Below are positions 32,744-36,085 of a stretch of 36,085 nt of DNA, piece by piece. The stretch covers positions 1 to 36,085 of the forward strand of contig NZ_JAPDOD010000071.1 of assembly GCF_027587205.1 (NCBI RefSeq), given 5' to 3'. The notes under the pieces were generated by a model. That model worked only from the letters and a program-made list of their open reading frames with translations, ran no database searches and was not told where the DNA came from. Source of the DNA: Solirubrobacter ginsenosidimutans (lineage in GTDB: Bacteria; Actinomycetota; Thermoleophilia; Solirubrobacterales; Solirubrobacteraceae). The number at the start of each line of letters is the position of its first letter. The first letter of the stretch is position 1. Made by a program: the position numbers and the translations under genes.

Positions 32744-32916
32744 TGCGGCCGTCTCCCGAGGAGCTCCTCGGGGAGACGGCCCGCCTTGCCTATCACCTGC
32801 ACTGGCCGCTCGAGACCATCCTCGACCTCGAGCACGCCGACCGCCGACGGTTCCTGCGCGACGCGGAATCCCTCGCCGTCGCGTCCGGGAAATTCGAGTA
32901 CCTGATCGAGGAATAG
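32740..32916 (+). CDS. Small DUF6760-like injection system protein
   Basis: 58-aa helical protein: EELLGETARLAYHLHWPLET and ILDLEHADRRRFLRDAES match the short protein that follows the tail assembly gene in many eCIS and related loci (DUF6760, from memory). It probably acts as a chaperone or scaffold of the tube. Two adjacent ATGs (32740 and 32743) are possible; the first overlaps the previous stop in ATGA. A G-run just upstream serves as ribosome site. Confidence 0.8.
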   Translation: MMRPSPEELLGETARLAYHLHWPLETILDLEHADRRRFLRDAESLAVASGKFEYLIEE

Positions 32917-32922
32917 TCCTTC

Positions 32923-35900
32923 ATGGCCGACGACACTCCACCCTCCTCCCGCCCTCCCATCCGCATGGGCATGCGCGTGGTCGCGCGCCACAGCGCGGGT
33001 CGCTATGGCGGGCGTGCGCTGGCGCGCGAGGTGGCGGATTCGCGGCGGCCGAAGCTGCTGGACGCGGCGACGCGGCTCTCGCGCTCGCCCGCGCCCCCGG
33101 CGCCCCCGGCGCCTCCCTCCGCGTCCTCGGCGCCAGCGCCACAGACCGTCGCCGCGCCCGCCCCTGCTGACGCCGGCGGTTTCCAGCGCCCCGACTGGGC
33201 GCCGCCGGACATGAGCGACTTCGCCGCCGAGTGGATGTTCGGCAACCCGAGCTCCGCCGGCTCCGACCTCGTCTCGATGGCGCAGGCCGAGAAGATGCCG
33301 GAGCCGTCGAAGGAGCAGAAGCTCGCGCGCTTCATCGCCCGCGGCGGGCTGGAGCGCTCGCGCGGCGCCCGCATCGTCGAAGGCGCCGGTACCGGCATAC
33401 CGATCTCCTCGGAGGAACTGGGGATCTCGCGCACCGAGGACCCCACCGCCGAACCCGCGCCTGAGGAGCCGTCGACACCGCGACGCCTGTCGGCGCGCCC
33501 GCCGGGTGAAGTGCCCGCGTCCGTCGCCCGCACCCCCGCGGAGCCGTCTGTGCCGTCGCCGGAGCCCCCGGCCGCGCGCCGGCTGTCCGCGCGCCCGCCG
33601 TCGGTGTCGGGCACGAGCACGCCGTCGGTCGCGCGCACGCCGGCCGAGGCGCCGGCGGACGTCGCCGCGTCGTCAACGACTTCGAGCGCCGCGCCGACCT
33701 CGTCGCGGACGTCCATCGCCCGGACACCGGCGCCGGCCGCCGAGCCTCCGGCCTCGTCCAGCCCGAGCATCGCGCGGACCCCGGCACCGGCAGCGGACAC
33801 CCCGTCGTCGTCGCCGGCCGCCGAGCCCTCGTCGTCGACGCCGAGCGTCGCGCCATCCTCTGGGTCGAGCGCGAGCGTCGCGCGCACGCCGGCGCCGGCC
33901 GCCGACGCCCCGCCGTCCTCGTCGAGCGCGAGCATCGCGCGCACCCCGGAACCGACCGCCGACGCCCCGTCGAGCACGAGCGTCGCGCGCACCCCAGCAC
34001 CGACCGCCGAGCCCCCGAGCGTCGCGCGCACCCCGGCGCCGGCCGCCGAGACGACGCCGCCGTCGAGCCCGAGCATCGCCCGCACGCCGACCTCCGACGC
34101 CGCCGCCGCGCCGCCCTCGGACACGAGCGCAACGCCTTCCACACCAAGCTCGAGCATCGCGCGGACGTCCGCGCCGGTCGAGCCGACGCCCCGTTCGCCT
34201 TTGGACCCGCCGCCGCCGGTCAGCGACGCGCCGGAGCTCGGGTTGCCGCCGGTGGCCACCGGGCCGGTCAAGGTCTCGCGCAAGGCGGTCGCCGCCGCGC
34301 CTGCGCGGCCGGTCGTTCGCCGGGTCGCACGGTCCGCCGAACCGCCGATCATCCCCGTCGAGCCCGCCCCGCCGGAGGTGGTCGAGGCGGCACCGGTGGC
34401 CGAAGAGCCGGTCGCCGCTCCCGCGCCGGCCGAGACTCCACGCCGAGGCGTCTTCCGCCGCATCGCCGACATCTTCCGCGGCGGCGACGACGACGGGCCC
34501 GATCCCGATGGGCCGGCCTTGATCGAAGCCCCGGCCGTAGAAGCCGACGCGGCGTCGCACACCGACGCCACCCCGAGCCGGCCGGCCGAGTCCCCTACCG
34601 TGGCGCGGACCCCCGCCGGCGGCGCCGCTCGAACGGTCGCGCGCAGCGCGGCCCCCGCGCCGGACGCCGGACGGAGGGTCGCGCGGACCGCCACCACCGA
34701 GCAGGAGGCCCCGGCCCCGGTGACCGCCTTCGACGAGGTGGACACACCGGGCGGCGACTTCGCGACCGGCGCCACGCCGTCGATCGCCCGCACTGAAGCC
34801 GACGCCCCCGCAACCCCGACCGGTGACGTCTCGAGCGCCCAGCCGACGATCGCGCGGAGCGCGGCGCCGGATGCCGGCGCCCCGGACACACCGACCGTCG
34901 CCCCGACCGCCACCGGCCTGAGTGCGCCCGCTTCGCCGGCCGCCACCGGCGCCACACCGTCGGCCGCCCGGACTGCTGCCGGCGGCCCGACGAGCGCTCG
35001 GCCGACGGTCTCTCGGAGCGCGGTCCCTGCGCAGGATGCGGCGCCGACCATCGCCCGGACCACCGCCTCGGACGAGACGACCGGCGACTCCGCCACCGGC
35101 GGCCAGGCGGACCCGGCAACCGGCGCTCAGCCGACCGCCGCCCCGGATGCGACGACCGGCGACCCGGCCACGACCGGCGCGCGACCGACCGTCTCGCGGA
35201 CCGCCGCCCCGGAGCCGACGACCGGCGACTCGACGGCCACGACGACCGGCGGCCAGCCGACGATCGCACGGACCGCCACGCCCGACGCGACGACCGGCGA
35301 CTCGACGGCCGCGACGAGCGGCCCGGCCACGACCGGCGCGCGACCGACCGTCTCGCGGACCCCCGCCCCGGACACGACGACCGGCGACTCGACAGCCACG
35401 GCAACCGGCGGCCAGCCGACGATCGCACGAACCGCCGCGCCCGACGCGACGACGGGCGACTCGCCGACCGCCGCGGGCGGCCCGGCCACGACCGGCGCGC
35501 GACCGACCGTCTCGCGGACCGCCGCCCCGGACACGACGACCGGCGACTCGACGGCCACGGCGACCGGCGGCCAGCCGACGATCGCACGGACCGCCGCGCC
35601 GGACGCGACGACCGGCGACTCGCCGACCGCCACCGGCGGCCCGGCCACGACCGGCGCGCGTCCCACCGTCTCGCGGACCGCCGCCCCGGAGACGACGACC
35701 GGCACCCAGCCCACCATCGCGCGGACGGCCGCGCCGGGCACGACAACGGACGGCCAGCCGACCATCGCACCGACCGCGTCGCCGGATGCGACGACCGGCG
35801 ACTTGACGGACCCGGCCACGGCGACCGGCGGCCAGCCGACCATCGCACGGACCGCCGCGCCCGACGCGACGACCAGCGACTTGACAGGCCCGGCGCCCGG

Positions 35901-36085
35901 CGGCCAGCCGACCATCGCGCGGACCGCCGCCCCGGGCACGGCGACCGGCGGCCAGCCGACCATCGCGCGGACCGCCGCGCCGGACGCGACGACCGGCGAC
36001 TCGCGGACCGCCACTGGCGGCCCGGCGACCACCGGCGCGCGACCGACCGTCTCACGGACCGCCGCGCCCGACGCGACGGCCGGCG
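32923..36085 (+). CDS. Very long Pro/Ala/Thr-rich repeat protein of the injection-system locus, 3' end outside window
   Basis: At least 1054 residues, open to the window edge. The N-terminal ~165 residues look folded: MRVVARHSAGRYGGRALARE, FQRPDWAPPDMSDFAAEW and KEQKLARFIARGGLERSRGA. Then come ~260 residues of Ser/Pro/Ala linker with many copies of the pentapeptide (S/T)(I/V)(A/S)R(T/S), for example SVARTP and SIARTP. A basic/hydrophobic island follows at about 445-530 (RRVARSAEPPIIPVEPAPPE, RRGVFRRIADIFRGGDDDG), and after it Thr/Gly-rich tandem repeats up to the edge. No signal peptide or membrane segment is visible. It sits eight bases after the DUF6760-like gene, where other loci have hypothetical or baseplate genes. 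It could be a tape measure, a tether or a cargo. I do not recognise its family. Confidence 0.85.
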   Translation, partial: MADDTPPSSRPPIRMGMRVVARHSAGRYGGRALAREVADSRRPKLLDAATRLSRSPAPPAPPAPPSASSAPAPQTVAAPAPADAGGFQRPDWAPPDMSDFAAEWMFGNPSSAGSDLVSMAQAEKMPEPSKEQKLARFIARGGLERSRGARIVEGAGTGIPISSEELGISRTEDPTAEPAPEEPSTPRRLSARPPGEVPASVARTPAEPSVPSPEPPAARRLSARPPSVSGTSTPSVARTPAEAPADVAASSTTSSAAPTSSRTSIARTPAPAAEPPASSSPSIARTPAPAADTPSSSPAAEPSSSTPSVAPSSGSSASVARTPAPAADAPPSSSSASIARTPEPTADAPSSTSVARTPAPTAEPPSVARTPAPAAETTPPSSPSIARTPTSDAAAAPPSDTSATPSTPSSSIARTSAPVEPTPRSPLDPPPPVSDAPELGLPPVATGPVKVSRKAVAAAPARPVVRRVARSAEPPIIPVEPAPPEVVEAAPVAEEPVAAPAPAETPRRGVFRRIADIFRGGDDDGPDPDGPALIEAPAVEADAASHTDATPSRPAESPTVARTPAGGAARTVARSAAPAPDAGRRVARTATTEQEAPAPVTAFDEVDTPGGDFATGATPSIARTEADAPATPTGDVSSAQPTIARSAAPDAGAPDTPTVAPTATGLSAPASPAATGATPSAARTAAGGPTSARPTVSRSAVPAQDAAPTIARTTASDETTGDSATGGQADPATGAQPTAAPDATTGDPATTGARPTVSRTAAPEPTTGDSTATTTGGQPTIARTATPDATTGDSTAATSGPATTGARPTVSRTPAPDTTTGDSTATATGGQPTIARTAAPDATTGDSPTAAGGPATTGARPTVSRTAAPDTTTGDSTATATGGQPTIARTAAPDATTGDSPTATGGPATTGARPTVSRTAAPETTTGTQPTIARTAAPGTTTDGQPTIAPTASPDATTGDLTDPATATGGQPTIARTAAPDATTSDLTGPAPGGQPTIARTAAPGTATGGQPTIARTAAPDATTGDSRTATGGPATTGARPTVSRTAAPDATAG
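35176..35652 (+). repeat. 159-bp tandem repeats (three full copies) in the repeat protein
   Basis: Copies start at 35176, 35335 and 35494, exactly 159 bases (53 codons) apart; a fourth begins at 35653 but breaks off early, and another start appears at 36034. Each unit holds two half-units, GARPTVSRTAAP and GGQPTIARTAAP, each followed by a TTGD stretch. Copies two and three are almost identical, so expansion is recent. Confidence 0.92.

Noticed and set aside
33003..35096. 697-codon minus-strand frame with Gly/Ala/Val repeats
   Set aside because: It mirrors the plus-strand repeat protein, which has a good start, follows the eCIS genes closely and keeps the same frame from 32923 to the edge.
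34600..36085. Possible CRISPR-like or satellite array
   Set aside because: The periodicity is 159 bases in one open reading frame with silent and conservative changes between units, so it is a coding tandem repeat, not a spacer array.

Overview
The window is very GC-rich, uses GTG and TTG starts freely, has several apparently leaderless promoters and packs its genes tightly, with overlapping stops and starts. Together with an actinobacterial-type FtsZ C-terminus, ECF sigma factor logic and many Ala/Arg/Gly-rich housekeeping proteins, this points to a high-GC actinobacterium. Deep-branching Thermoleophilia (Solirubrobacter/Conexibacter-like) is my best guess, but that is inference. I see no rRNA, tRNA, CRISPR array, transposase or integrase.

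Left part (1-6016), accessory metabolism and regulation: a winged-helix repressor followed by a 14-TM-type MFS exporter that runs off the left edge; a Gfo/Idh/MocA oxidoreductase with a HAD phosphatase behind it; a small 58-aa protein and a membrane protein; an ankyrin-repeat protein and a divergent quinone oxidoreductase.

Second part (6013-11114), a signalling/protease module: an ECF sigma factor overlaps a 152-aa partner with a carboxypeptidase-regulatory-like tail. These converge stop-on-stop with a cytoplasmic subtilisin (S8) that is divergent from a large TPR-CHAT (caspase/separase-like) protease. The set resembles in logic the sigma factor/substrate/TPR-CHAT arrangement of type III-E CRISPR (Craspase) systems, but no CRISPR part is present.

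Middle part (11130-22611): signal peptidase I, a frameshifted FAD-linked oxidase, a secreted propeller-like protein, a secreted PHM-like plus cupredoxin copper protein, then a minus-strand ParA-FtsZ-gamma-glutamyltransferase run in which FtsZ has an unusually long N-terminal extension. After that come a MarR regulator with an MFS-UspA fusion, and a single-pass membrane protein.

Right part (22696-36085), an extracellular/cytoplasmic contractile injection system (eCIS, phage-tail-like) locus: a DUF4157 zincin-like protein and the AAA+ ATPase. These are followed by a 3.7-kb minus-strand block (membrane protein, lipoprotein, Flp-pilin-like secreted protein, methyltransferase). Then come DUF4255 (tail cap/terminator), a receiver-like protein, sheath, tube, tail assembly protein, DUF6760-like protein and the start of a very long Pro/Ala/Thr-rich repeat protein with 159-bp tandem repeats that continues beyond the window. 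The baseplate, hub and spike genes expected next are outside the window.

Two REP-like palindromic repeat families are scattered through the window, and a copy of each lies inside the TPR-CHAT coding sequence.
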